Positions 1-10,817 of a DNA stretch of 64,000 nucleotides are shown here, piece after piece. Source of the DNA: Ixodes scapularis. Its lineage: Eukaryota > Arthropoda > Arachnida > Ixodida > Ixodidae. The stretch spans positions 26,788,749-26,852,748 of the forward strand of contig NW_024609839.1 in the NCBI RefSeq assembly GCF_016920785.2, in the 5' to 3' direction. The notes beneath the pieces are model-generated. The model was not told the DNA's origin and made no database searches. It saw only the letters and a list, made by a program, of their open reading frames with translations. Every line of letters starts with the position of its first letter. Within the stretch, counting starts at the first letter, position 1. The position numbers and the translations under genes are program-made.

Positions 1-465
1 ATGGTAGCGTGTTCAGGAGATATTTTTGGTTACATTCACGATGAACCGTCGGGGTCTTTTTTCCAGCATGCTCACAATGACGACAAGAGAAGAACTGAAC
101 GTTCTCGCGTGGAGCTATAAGCCCCAAAACAGTAGCATACTCTATTTTCGTTAACGGATAAAGCTCTTGATTATGATAGCGGTTTCGCACAAAGCTACCA
201 CATGAAAAGAAAAAAAAAGCCAAAGCCATTTATTTAATTAGCGAAGCGATATATTTCGAAACTCTAATTCCACAGTTCTTTTATTTTTAAATCAGATATT
301 ACCTCAAGGTGGCTTTTACTTCAACCGGAACCATTTCTAAAAGCTCTGACTGTGAAACAAATATTCTGCCTAATTTTTCACGTGCTCTAAACAGCAAACA
401 GGGCCTTGCGAAGACAATTTAATTTCCCGGAAGTCGCAAGAAAATCTTCCATCCATGCTCTAGTA

Positions 466-721
466 GACCTATTGCTAAATTACCCAAGCATCAACGAAAA
501 TGCAAGGGTTGGTGTTCCACGCGCCACACGCTCACACCATCCCCGTATTAAAGATTCGAAGTAAACACCTAAAATAAAGTGTTGATGAACGCGCGTGCAC
601 GATGCAATTTGTGTTAGGCATTTGCTTTGGAAAAGTTACTACAGCAGAGGCCAGCACGTGCGGCGCGTGGAACACCAATCCCGGCAATCTCCTTGATGCT
701 TGGGTGATATAGCAATAGGTC
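466..721. mobile_element. 256 bp TA-flanked inverted-repeat element
   Basis: The left end gacctattgctaaattaccc aagcatcaa... matches the reverse complement of the right end (gacctattgctatatcaccc aagcatcaa...). The arms continue through ggttggtgttccacgcgcc, giving about 60 bp of imperfect inverted repeat. TA sits at 464-465 and at 722-723. TA duplication with long inverted repeats suggests a non-autonomous Tc1/mariner-type element. No transposase is present. Confidence 0.8.
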
Positions 722-761
722 TATTCATAGTTTTTGTACAGGAAACGTATTCTACGCCGGG

Positions 762-810
762 CGGTTGGCAAAAGAAACCTTCATATTATAAAGGTTTCTT
801 TTGCCAACCG
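762..810. repeat. Perfect 20 bp stem hairpin
   Basis: cggttggcaaaagaaacctt (762-781) and its exact reverse complement (791-810) enclose a 9 base loop (catattata). It abuts the presumed hAT-like repeat on its right and lies 40 bp from the preceding TA-flanked element, so it may belong to either. Confidence 0.9.
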
Positions 811-1105
811 GTGGCCAAGCCGTGGCTCGCGAGTCGCATGCGGCTCTTCGCGTGTTAAAGTGCGGCTCACATGCCTCCCATGCCTAACCCCCCCCCCCCC
901 CCCCCCTCCCCCCTCGGAACGTTTTAAATCGAAAGACAGGTTACGGTTTGGTTTTGACTCGGGTAGATTGAAAGCAGTTCGAGTTTCAATTATTGCACTG
1001 GACAAAAGTTTGTGCCCCCCCCTCCCCCCCCCCCCCCCCCGCGGCTCTTGGAAGTTGCGTGGTTTTGTTTGCAGCTCTTAGGCCGTGTCAGCCTGGCCAC
1101 CCCTG
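811..1105. mobile_element. hAT-like non-autonomous element (tentative)
   Basis: The left part reads ggtggccaagccgtggctcg, cgagtcgcatgcggctctt. The right part reads in reverse aggggtggccaggctgacac and cggcctaagagctgc. Ends of the form c-a-g-g-g-g-t-g-g-c-c-a-a with g-a-g-c-c-g-c-a and g-c-g-g-c-t-c-t-t motifs are common in hAT-type repeats of animals. Two poly-C runs (about 889-906 and 1015-1040) lie inside. No clear 8 bp duplication was found. Confidence 0.4.
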
Positions 1106-4100
1106 CTTTATAACATCATCCTGACACCTGGTATAAAATCACGGTAAAAAAAATACAGAAAAATTCGTTTCGACTTGTATACGTTACTTGAAAAAGAAAT
1201 TGACTACAAATACACTTACTCTTGGTTAAAAAAAAACTCTATTTAATTACTTGATTAATTAAGGAGAAAAGTAATTGACCGTTATTTCAGAAGTAACCTA
1301 ACTTTTATGAATACTTCAGATTATTTTCAGACCGACAGATTCTTCTGCCCAGTTCGAAAACTAATATTTATTGTACCGTATATTTTTTTTTTAAATTAGA
1401 ATAACCAAATTATACGCTGCTAATCGTCTGGATCCAGCAATTTTAATCAACGTACTTTTTGTCGGAGACTCGGTTTGAGGATTCCTTTTAGGAATCTCTT
1501 ACAAACAAAGCTCACGAGTAAAAAAAGTGACAAAAATATTAACGGTTACAAGTAATTTTAATACTTCGAAAAGATTACTCTTGGGCTTCGTTCTTAATAA
1601 ATGTTATCAGATACTCATAAAATTACCCTGGGAAGTCATCCATTGAAAAAAATTTCTTACTTGAAATGAGCACCGTTCTGGTTTCGGATAAGAAAAGGAA
1701 TTGGGAACCCCGAATCAACAGGCCTCGTTTCTTTTTTTTCTTCTTTCCTTTCATTTCCCGCCGTAACCCCGGAAAAAGACCAGCCAACAAGTGGCCAGTT
1801 TCCCATCTCTGCTCCGTTTCTCCCCAAAATCCCCCATCCACTTCTTCACGCCCTCTCAACGCGTCAAAACAAAAGAACAGAGTCAATTGTCTCTCCTTCC
1901 TTCCCGAACTTCCCTCTCCGGGAAAACGGCTACACTCCGCTCATCCCCACGGTGACAGTAGGGCGAAAGCTGCGTGCTAGTTGAATCAGTCGTATTTGGT
2001 CACGTGATCGCATTCCCGCCCCGCACAGACGCGCAGAGAGAGAGAGAGTTCGGGAGTTGATGAAACGCTAGCGGTTGGTAGGTCCAGCGAGGGCGTAGCG
2101 TCCAGCTCACTGTCAGCTTAGGGGCGAATGGAGCATACCTACCCAAAAGTGGTGACTGTTTTCCTTATTTTTGCTCCCTGTTGCCATCGTCCGCTTCCCC
2201 TTTTTCCCCGTTCAATCGGGTCCAACCGCAATCTCTATCTCTGGCTAATCTTTCGGTGGCAGGGGTGCTTAAAGCTCTTGCCCTAGGCTGGCCTTTTTTT
2301 TTTTTTTTACCACCGTGGTTTTTCTAGCTTTCGGGGGACCATTTATCTTCTTTCCTTTCCCTGCCTATGCGCGTGGGTACGAATACGTTCGTGCGTGTGT
2401 GTGTGTGTTTCGTGTTTGTGCTAGAGAGCGTGAGTGCTTGCTGGGGATCAAATGTGGCTGAGCGCCTCCGATTGCTTGTGGGACGAACCCTCCTTAGTAA
2501 GTTCTTGAGCGTAGCTTGTCATCCAGTGCGCGCTTGCGAATTCTTATTAGCTCGTTAGCGCCAAAAAAAAAAAAATAAGCGCAGTGTTAGATATTCAATG
2601 CTTCATATACTAATTGCAACTTAAGAAACAAACAAAAACATTTTTTTTTAATTATAGAGAGGATTTTAATATGCATTTTAGAGAAGTGTGGTTTTCGACG
2701 CCATTGGGGCTCAGCACGTCGCTTAATTTAGTACAACGTTTACGAGGATTAATGATTTGCACTTTATTTTCAGTGCGAGTGCCGGTCAACTAGAGAGAGC
2801 TGTAGAAAATCTTTCTCATTCTTCAGATATTTTCCTACAGCCGAGTGCTCTTGCGCAACCGGAGTGGCACTTTTTTCATGCCCTAGCCGAACCACATCTT
2901 TGTAGTGCGTCAGAACCGCGCCTGGACAGATGCTTCCAGCTTGTGAGTGACTACTAAATGGCGCCCTTAAAGGTTTTTTTTTTTTCTTTTTTTATGATTC
3001 CCGACAGGCAGTAGTCACTGGCGTCCAGGTCGGGCAATACACGCAGTGAATGGCCATCACTTGGTGGAATACGGTTATATTTATAATGAGTTTACGATCC
3101 CGTCGGATGTTGGACGGCTTAAACATTGGGAGGTAGATTTTTGGAATTTATAAAGTTGGTGCGATTCGTTCAGTTCCTGTTGGACATAAATATCTCCAGC
3201 CAACTCAATTGATGACAGGTATATAACGAAACTGTCAATAAACGACCAGATACACTTCAATTTATTATTTAAAATTTACTCGTATAGACGTTGAGATCAT
3301 CTCTATCTTGCCTGAAACACATATGTGCCGTCACAAATGAACGCTTGCTAACGCTCTATCTACGCCTATTTAAATGCGTTTTATATAGGCAGTATCTAAC
3401 TTGAAATGAATACTTTTGCTTTCAGAATAAACCGAAAGAGGCAGACTAAAAGCACGAAGCCTGTAAAAGGTCAGAATGTTTAAACGGTTCCAACGCATAA
3501 ATGATCGATCTTGAAACGTAAAGTCATCCTCAAGCACACCATCGTGTGACATAACACCATCTTGCTGTTTTTTTTTTTTTGTTTAAACTTAAATAGGGGT
3601 TTCTAAGCGTTCGGTCTGTGTAACAAGAAAGAGCGAAAACGCTACATATTTCAAACAAGAAATCTTCATAAACGTTTCGCTGCGTCCCGAACAAACAGAA
3701 CAGCTACAGTGGTCTCCGTCGGCTCGAAATGACAAAGCGTGCACGCGCCTGACAGCCTCCGCCCCCAACCACGCCGAAACCTCAACGCGGAGTCCCTACT
3801 TTCAAATCAAATCATCCCTCGTCGACGCCCTTCAAAAATGCACTTGCCAGTTTTTTTTGAAAGCGAAGAGAGCGTATACGCAAGCGCTACTCAAAATAGA
3901 GCTCCAAACCAAGATGTCAAATCTTTCGAATGCTTTTTCATGTCTGATGCAGAATATATATGTAAAAAGGAACCAGCGAGGAACGATATGCCAAAACTCT
4001 TCTTTGTACGGGAGAAGGAAAATCTTGAATTTACACTCTCAGAAAGCAAACAAATAAAAAAAAAAAAAAAAAGAATGACATGCTTTTTTGTTTTATTTTT

Positions 4101-4891
4101 TTGAAGACCCAGTCGAAGCGGTGTCGTATTCGCTCGGAAAACCATTTTTCAAGTTACGGCTTTCCGCTCCGAGCGAAGTGCACTTTGAACAAAGTGCGGC
4201 CGCAAAATCGTTCGACTTCCGAGACCGGGCGGGTCTAAAGCTCGCGACTGAACGATGTACACTGACGTGATGAAAAATACGACAAAGTCCGAATAATTGT
4301 TACAGATGTAGCAAAGTCTGTACATGCAATGAGAGTCTTAAAATGACGCAGCGACCTTATATACCTTAATCGTACTTTTATGATTGGCCGTATTCCCTTA
4401 GAATAATGGGACTGTTGGCGTCTTAGTACACATCTGCCACATTTCTGGTTCGTGGACCACATACTGGTTGGTGTGAGCGAGTGTTTTTACCTTCAAGGGC
4501 GCCTTTGAGCATGCACTGTATTGTGACTGGGCATCATTATCGGAGCTCCAAAATATTTCACTGAAAGCACCTAATTCACGTGTGCCTTACTTCGGTGAAA
4601 CGCCTTCTACGCATACCGGCGTGGATGCGTGTCCCGAGCAGTATTCTAAACCTTTGAGGCGATAACAGAACATTTCTCTGCTGGGTGTACAAATGGTTAA
4701 TATCTGGAGTGCATTCATATACAGCGAAATCAATCCAATATGGAATTTAAAATGCAGGCGTCCCAGCACCTCGTTCAAAAAGGACAAGAAATGGCCGGCT
4801 CACACTCATCTTTTGTCTTATATGTACACTGACTGCGCCACGGGCTAAAAGAGCCTGCGGGTGTTCCTTTCATTTAAGTTGATTTACCTTA

Positions 4892-5213
4892 GCCTCCTCT
4901 ATGCTCACAAAGCCTGGCAGTTCGACGACGGAGCCATAGAGTGCCCGGTCGCAGATTGGGAGCGCGAGCATCTGGTAGCACAGAGCATCAAAGAGCCCTT
5001 TCTCGGGGAACCTGGACGCCAGCGCACAGCTTTTGCAGCGGCGAGGACCCGAAACACGCTTGTTCGCTCGGGAGAAGTGTGTTTCGGCGTCTCGCCGCAG
5101 CGGGGCGCCAGTCGAGTGGCTCTCCCCTCATTCGTTGTCTGCCGCTCCAACTTTTCCATTTCGGCGGCCACTTCTCGTGGCGATCTGCCCGGTTTTGACA
5201 GTATATAGGAGGC
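4892..5213. mobile_element. TA-flanked inverted-repeat element, family TAGCCTCC, copy 1
   Basis: The left end gcctcctctatgctcacaaa gcctggcag matches the reverse complement of the right end (gcctcctatatactgtcaaa accgggcag). TA lies at 4890-4891 and 5214-5215. The interior (ggagccatagag..., ctttctcggggaacctgga, ttttccatttcggcggccac) matches the copy at 47278-47583 over about 300 bp. No coding capacity was recognised; overlapping open frames on both strands are incidental. Confidence 0.8.
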
Positions 5214-6698
5214 TATTTATTTAGTCTCACAGCCCGAAGGCGCGTCTCTGACAACACTATGCAGCTGTAGTGACACTGCTGTTGGCAGGCCACATCTGCA
5301 AAAGCTTCAGCTCACTCAAATGTGGTATGTGCACGCGCACAGTGCCGATACAAGGCCCGCTTGGTTTTAAACAATGCGTTAACTTACTACAGGAAGCAAG
5401 CCGGTGCTAAAATTGACAGCTAAAATTGACAGAACAGAAACAGCGAGGAGAATTAGGACATAGATATGCGTTCACTACACCGTTTTAACCTCTTGGTTTT
5501 AACTGCGGTCATTCCTTCGGCAGTTGCTTCTGCTGCTCGAGTATTGGCGCAGGTGAGTTGCGTTTTAAAGCTTGGAATTCGCTTAAGATGGGAGGGAGTG
5601 CAAGAACGGGAAGCGCCATGTTTCTTTCGCGGGGTATAGTTTTACGGCAGTTATACGAACGAAACGTGGAACGCCTCCGAAAGCATACACGCGTAAAGTC
5701 GTGTACAAATATCGAGGAAGCCGGTAGACCTGAGGTGGAAGGTGGGACTACTAACACGAGACGCATGCAAGGGCGACTCGGTAACGGGATCGGGAAGTAT
5801 TCCATTTAAAGATACTGAGAAAACAATGTGGGATACGTGGGTCGTACCGACTACTTCCGGAAGAGCGTCGAGAAGAAACGAAATACACCACTTTACGACG
5901 TTTCTTTGTTTCATTTTTTTTACGTTGTTGAGTACGGGTGTTTGTCTTAATGAGTGCGGTTGCGTGCCAGCCTAGTCCAACAGGGACGCCTCGTGTGTCT
6001 ACACATTACCGTGCTGGTTTGGGCGCCAGATGTAAAATTGGGCCAGGCGGTCTGGAGCTGTGCGCTTAGGTCTGCGTGCATTTGACTGAATCGTGACCTC
6101 AGAGGTGGCAATGACCTTTTCGAGTAACTTGCTGTCGTTAAATAGGTGAAACGTGAATTTTCACCACGCATCCCTCCACCCCAAGTCGGATGACGATTTT
6201 CAAGATAAAAAAAAAAATTATTTCTATTATCCAATCTCTCGTGAATTGAATGGAACGAGCTATCAATCGTCCATATACAGTCGTCGGAATATTCGATCCT
6301 CACCTCTGCCCGTTTGGGCCTTGATGAGCATCGTACCGGCGAGCGGCCGTGCGGTCACTGTATGGCGTGACAGCGTAAACCAGTGTCGCCATACCGCAAA
6401 GGAAAACCAACCTTACGTTGTCTAAACACAAAGGTCTTAATTATTTTTGTTCTACCACCGGATCAGCAATATTTTTGTTTTTATCATAAGATCGTATAAG
6501 AACTTAAAACGGAAATTATTGGTTTTGCTTTAAAAGAATGGTGGTCATCGATTTGCTAAGAGACATTCGATCTTTATTAATTCCATAATCACTCCACGTA
6601 TCCTGCCAACACCAAGTTAGATTAGTATTACATTATTACAGCATTACAGCCTATGAGCTGCGATAAAATAAAATAAAAATTGTGTCGAAAAGACTCAC

Positions 6699-6782
6699 CC
6701 CTGGTCCGCTGCTCCTCCGTTAGCTGCTTTTCCAGGTTTTCCCGAAGTCCTCGTTCTCGTAAGACCTCCATCTTGAGCTCGG
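6699..6782 (-). CDS. dac: dachshund exon E (DachBox-C coiled coil, continued)
   Basis: An 84 bp exon with acceptor ttttatccgctttcag|CCGAGCTC and donor ACCAGGG|gtgagt. It is phase 1-1, 28 codons. With the preceding G it encodes AELKMEVLRERGLRENLEKQ followed by LTEEQRTR and a split codon starting with G. Family members read x-E-L-K-M-x-L-x-E-R-E-L-R-E-x-L-E-K-Q-L-x-x-E-Q at this point, so the match is nearly residue for residue with no gap. The next residue in the family is usually Ala, which fits the trailing G. The following exon (expected K-R-L-K-K-E-K-type basic coiled coil) was looked for in bases 1-6698 on the minus strand and not found, so it should lie left of the window. Confidence 0.95.
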
Positions 6783-7500
6783 CTGAAAGCGGATAAAAGA
6801 CGGACAGTTTGATATCGAGCACGGCGACTGCTCATTTTACAAAGTCACGTGACAGTTGAAGACACACTACGGGTGTGGCTTAATTATAACGTTCCCGCCT
6901 CGTGATTGGTCCTCCGTCATCCTTGTCGTCTGATGCCGCAATGTGATTGGCTGTGCAGCGTTCATAAGAGGGTCTGGAGTCGTTACGCCCGCCGTTTCTT
7001 AAGCTGTCGGTAAGTAGGGTTGACTTAACCCAGCCGGTCTTACCTAAAATCCATGCAAAAGTGTACAGTGCCTTGCAATATGGAAGACCCACATTGAGCG
7101 CGTGGCCGACATAGCGGCGAGTGGGGGCGCTGCGCGCGCTCCGGGCGATCCCATTTATGCTTCGAGGGGAGCTGACACTCACTCGAGGCTCCACCGGGCC
7201 TGAACGCGCTTAACGGTTTTTGGTTTCGGTTTGAAAGATAAAATGCGTCGAAGAGCGCATTTATACTTTTAGAAGGGTGCACGGATCTTGCGCTTTAACA
7301 ATTTAACAGATTTGGAATAATCGCCTTGGCTCGGCCCAGTCTCTCTCTCTCAGACAGCAATGGGCAGAGAAAGTACTCGTGGACGAACGTGTTCGAATGC
7401 GAAAGACAGACGCCGGACGTCGGCGTTCCGCGTTCTATCGTGTTCGACAAGTGCACTGCAGACAAAGACAGCTAGCTTTAGGTTTACCCACTAATATTTC

Positions 7501-7723
7501 CAATGCGGAAAGCAAGTTGCCTCTTCCGCGGGAGTTGAGGTGACGTAAAAACGAAGGCCAAGCTCTGATTGGCTTTGATTGAAAGGATAGTGGGTAGACC
7601 TCAATGCTCGATGCCTTGAGGTCTACCCGCTATTCTTTTTTTCAATCAGCCAATAACAGCTCGACGTTCTGACATCCTCGCAACCCCTGTTCAAGAAACA
7701 CACGAACTTGCACTCCGCATTAG
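7501..7723. mobile_element. Foldback element, family GGATAGTGGGTAGACCTC, copy 1
   Basis: A near-complete palindrome. The inner arms aaggatagtgggtagacctc and gaggtctacccgctattctt enclose a short loop near 7605. The outer arms include agctctgattggctttgatt against aatcagccaataacagct, and atgcgg...gcaagtt against its complement near 7715. A second copy lies at 41685-41907. Confidence 0.85.
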
Positions 7724-8380
7724 AGTTCGGCGTTCAGACGTGTCTACGCGCTCTCGCTTAGTAGGAAATAGCATGGTATGACGCCGACGAACTGAACACG
7801 TGGCGAAAAAGACGACGAGGGATTCGACCTTCGTGATTGGACAGCGCCAAGATCAAGCGCGGCGCCGTCCAATCACGGCCATCAAATTTCCCACCGATTG
7901 TTTTCTTTTTTTTTTTTTTTTGTGCCAAATGTTTGAATTAGAGCCCCCACTCACCGCCGCGAAACCGAAACCAGACATTGATAAGCGCACTTTGCGCTCG
8001 AGCTGAGCCCCGACTGAGTCTTCCGATTCCTCCCCCTCGGGCTAGAATAGAATCGCCCGGATAGAGCCCGGAGCGCGCTCAGCGCCTCCGTCAGTCCCCA
8101 TCCCGTCCACGCGCTCCCAGGTGGGATTTGCATATCGCGGGAGACTGCATATCTCTCCAACACCTCCTAGCTGACGGCCGCATTGCTCATTTTTTCTACG
8201 TTACCTACCGAAGGCCTACCGATAACACCTGGAAGACAAGGCCCGTGCGCGACGTCATCGGCGGTGGACCTCGGACCAGCCCCGAGCGGCAGGCACGCCG
8301 AAGCTGGACGAGGACGCCGCAAAGCGGTAGACGCGTCCGTGTTGCGCTGTGGGACGCTGCACGACGCGCAGGTGGTGATG

Positions 8381-8413
8381 CACTGCGTGCGTGGGGCCGC
8401 CACGCACGCAGTG
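8381..8413. repeat. 14 bp perfect stem hairpin in GC-rich DNA
   Basis: cactgcgtgcgtgg (8381-8394) and ccacgcacgcagtg (8400-8413) flank a 5 base loop. It lies in a CpG-rich stretch (about 8000-8640) that is open on both strands without a recognisable product. Confidence 0.85.
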
Positions 8414-9068
8414 CTGGCTGCGCTGCGTGGGGCCACCAGTGATGACGTCTTTGGGGGCAAAGGCACCGGCCTTGTCTTCTAGGTGGCATTGGGCCAATGC
8501 GGGTCGGCTCAGATGGAACAGAAGTGCCGCGTCACCGTTCGGCTGGGAGTGGTGCTTTCACTGATTGGACACGAGTCCAAGCCGAACACTGACGTACCAC
8601 TTCCTGTCCAATACGCGCTGACCCGCGGGCGGCGACGTAGAAAGTTCAGCGTTACGGTCTTATTAATCCAAGAGATGGTGATACGTTCGCGGGATATAGT
8701 GAGGTCCCATTTACAGAGATCAAATCAGTTATGCGCAAAAGTTACGGAGTATACGTCCGGCCGGAATAAGGCCGTAGAATTCCAGAACGTATAGGTTGGT
8801 CAAACACGGGGATGCGTATGATGCGCCGTTACCTTTATAAGGACAACATTTAGAGAGGATAAGGAACATTGATCCTTCAATCGACGAAGCCGTAACTTTC
8901 GTTACCGTAGTCGATAGGATAAACTATTATAGCGTAGCGTCAACGCTGTCCGTGCAGAATAGACGGACAAGTGAGGGCATCCTTCGATTTAGATCACACG
9001 CAATTGTATGAAAGCCTATATAGTTAAACATTATGCGGGAAAAGAAAGAACTATAAATAAATGCAAAC

Positions 9069-9131
9069 ACACATACACACACGCGTGCGCGCGCGCACGC
9101 ACGGACACGCACACTTTTGCACACACACACG
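9069..9131. repeat. CA/CG-rich microsatellite
   Basis: Imperfect CA run with an embedded gcgcgcgcgcacgc stretch, a potential alternating purine-pyrimidine tract. Confidence 0.9.
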
Positions 9132-10472
9132 TCTTTTCATTAACTCCGGGGCCCCGCTCACGCAACGTTTTATACGACGATCGCATCATTAATAACACAT
9201 TCTGATCTACGTCTATATCATTCCCAATTACCCGACCAGCAACCATTCACAATGGAAAAAAAAAGAACTAAACTCTATAGTCTTCGTTTATGCAGAAACG
9301 GCAATCCAGATATTTCCGCGGTCTTTTCGTGCGCACGTGAATATCACATCCCGCTGATTAAAAGAAATAAAAGGGGGCGCAGAGATAGCGGCAAGGGCAT
9401 ATGGCGCCGCGGAGGGAGAATCGCTCCGACAGACCGCGAGCGGAGAAGCGCAACGCCCCTGTCCAAAAATCAGTTAGGTGGAAAAAGGCAGAGCGATCGC
9501 GTGCCGAGTCCAGCTTCCAACGTCGAGCCAAATGCAACTGCCTCACGCGAGAGAGCGCGGCCTTTCTTTCCCGACCTGCCCTTTTCAATCGAAAAAACGC
9601 CGAACCGTTCCCTGCTTTATAGGTGGCGCTCCCTGCCGGACCAATAACGGCAATCGCCGCGGAAGTACGCCCGGACTGCCGACCACGCCCGAGATAGCTC
9701 CAATGAGTTGGGAGAAATAGACCGTTTTTGTGTGTGTGTGTTTGTAGATAGCTGGATATGAATGATGGCGATTTTCTGAAGAGGGTTACGATGGTATGGG
9801 ACTTCAACGATGCCCGTCCGCATGGTTGCTCGTTAAGGGGACTGGTGGTGTGAGGCCTGTTGGAGGTCACTGGAAAGCGTTGCATCCTTCTGGTACGGAA
9901 CGTAAAGTCGTCGGACATGTTAGTAAGATCATTATTTTGCCTCTATAGTCGGATGCAACCTGAAAACAATCTTTTAGCTCCACCCACAAGCGCAGTGCGC
10001 CCATCTGAAATGCCTCCGCCGTCGAGAAAGTAGTTCGCTAGCAACGTTGCTTTTTCTTCCTCCAGGAAACGTGTCTTAAACTACTACATTATTTATTTAA
10101 TTCATTCAGGACATTTAAATAAGTTAGAATACGTTTTTGTCAACGAAATAGCTGTTTAGTAAAGAAAGAAAGTTATGTCCAATGTACCGTCTTCCCAATT
10201 CATTTTCTGTCCAAGATACTGTCTAACATACCGTCTTCCAGCGCCTTCGATTGAGGGAAAGCCGTTGGGAAAAACGAAGCACTTATAGTTCCTGCAAATA
10301 ATAAATATTTAGTGATTTACTTAGTTTTGTGGGCTTTGCGCACAAAATGTGTGCCTTTATTTTATTGGATGAATAGAAAACAAGAATAATTATACTTTTC
10401 GGGTTTTGACAAATCGGCACCCTCCCAAGTCATCGACACCACCACCGCGCCCCGCTCTCTTTGTCTTCCGTC

Positions 10473-10817
10473 ATGGATCCCACTGAGGTGACATCGGAAA
10501 GCGATTCCCCTGATTCTTCTTGGACGAAACAGCCTGGTGCAGCCTTACCGGCGACACCAAAGCGGTTCTTCAAGAAGCACAATCCAACGAAGCAGACGAC
10601 GTCCGGCGTAGCTTCTCACCTCTCAGCAGTGCTAAGCCTCGCGCCCGCTTCGAAATTTTCGTTGGCGATAGCGTCGCTGGATTCTCACGGTGTCGCGCAA
10701 AAACTGCTGCAAACGCAAGCCGATACCGTTAAAATTTCGTGGCGTAACCTCGGGCACGTAAAACGCGGTGCAAAAAAGCAGAATAATTGTCACGAGAAAC
10801 TAGCGTCGCGTTGCTAA
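10473..10817 (+). other. Unrecognised open frame, 114 codons, Ser/Thr/Lys-rich
   Basis: It begins MDPTEVTSESDSPDSSWTKQ and continues PGAALPATPKRFFKKHNPTK. The start is preceded by a GC-rich stretch. An overlapping +2 frame is also open. There is no recognised domain, signal peptide or membrane segment. The acidic start with a Trp and later basic patch loosely recalls LINE ORF1 amino termini, but this is a weak impression. It may be a chance frame or a decayed element; no splice signals were found that would join it to anything. Confidence 0.2.

Larger units (their letters stand above)
1..6698 (-). other. dac intron after exon E (partial)
   Basis: Intron sequence beginning at the gtgagt donor at 6698 and running off the left edge. 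The intron is phase 1. Features at 466-721, 762-810, 811-1105 and 4892-5213 are annotated separately. Bases 1-460, 1110-4888 and 5216-6698 show no coding exon and no recognised repeat. They contain only AT-rich DNA, homopolymer runs (for example T runs near 2297 and 3560) and a short GA run near 2036. A weak similarity was noticed between about 2090-2130 and 55380-55425 (both contain cactgtcagctta). Confidence 0.6.

Noticed and set aside
1..6698. Search for the next DachBox-C exon (basic K-R-L-K-K-E-K-type coiled coil)
   Set aside because: No matching codons seen in any minus-strand frame; the exon is presumed to lie outside the window.
9358..9918. 186-codon frame on the minus strand
   Set aside because: GC-rich DNA open on both strands; peptide low in complexity and unrecognised; no acceptor or donor in phase with dac.
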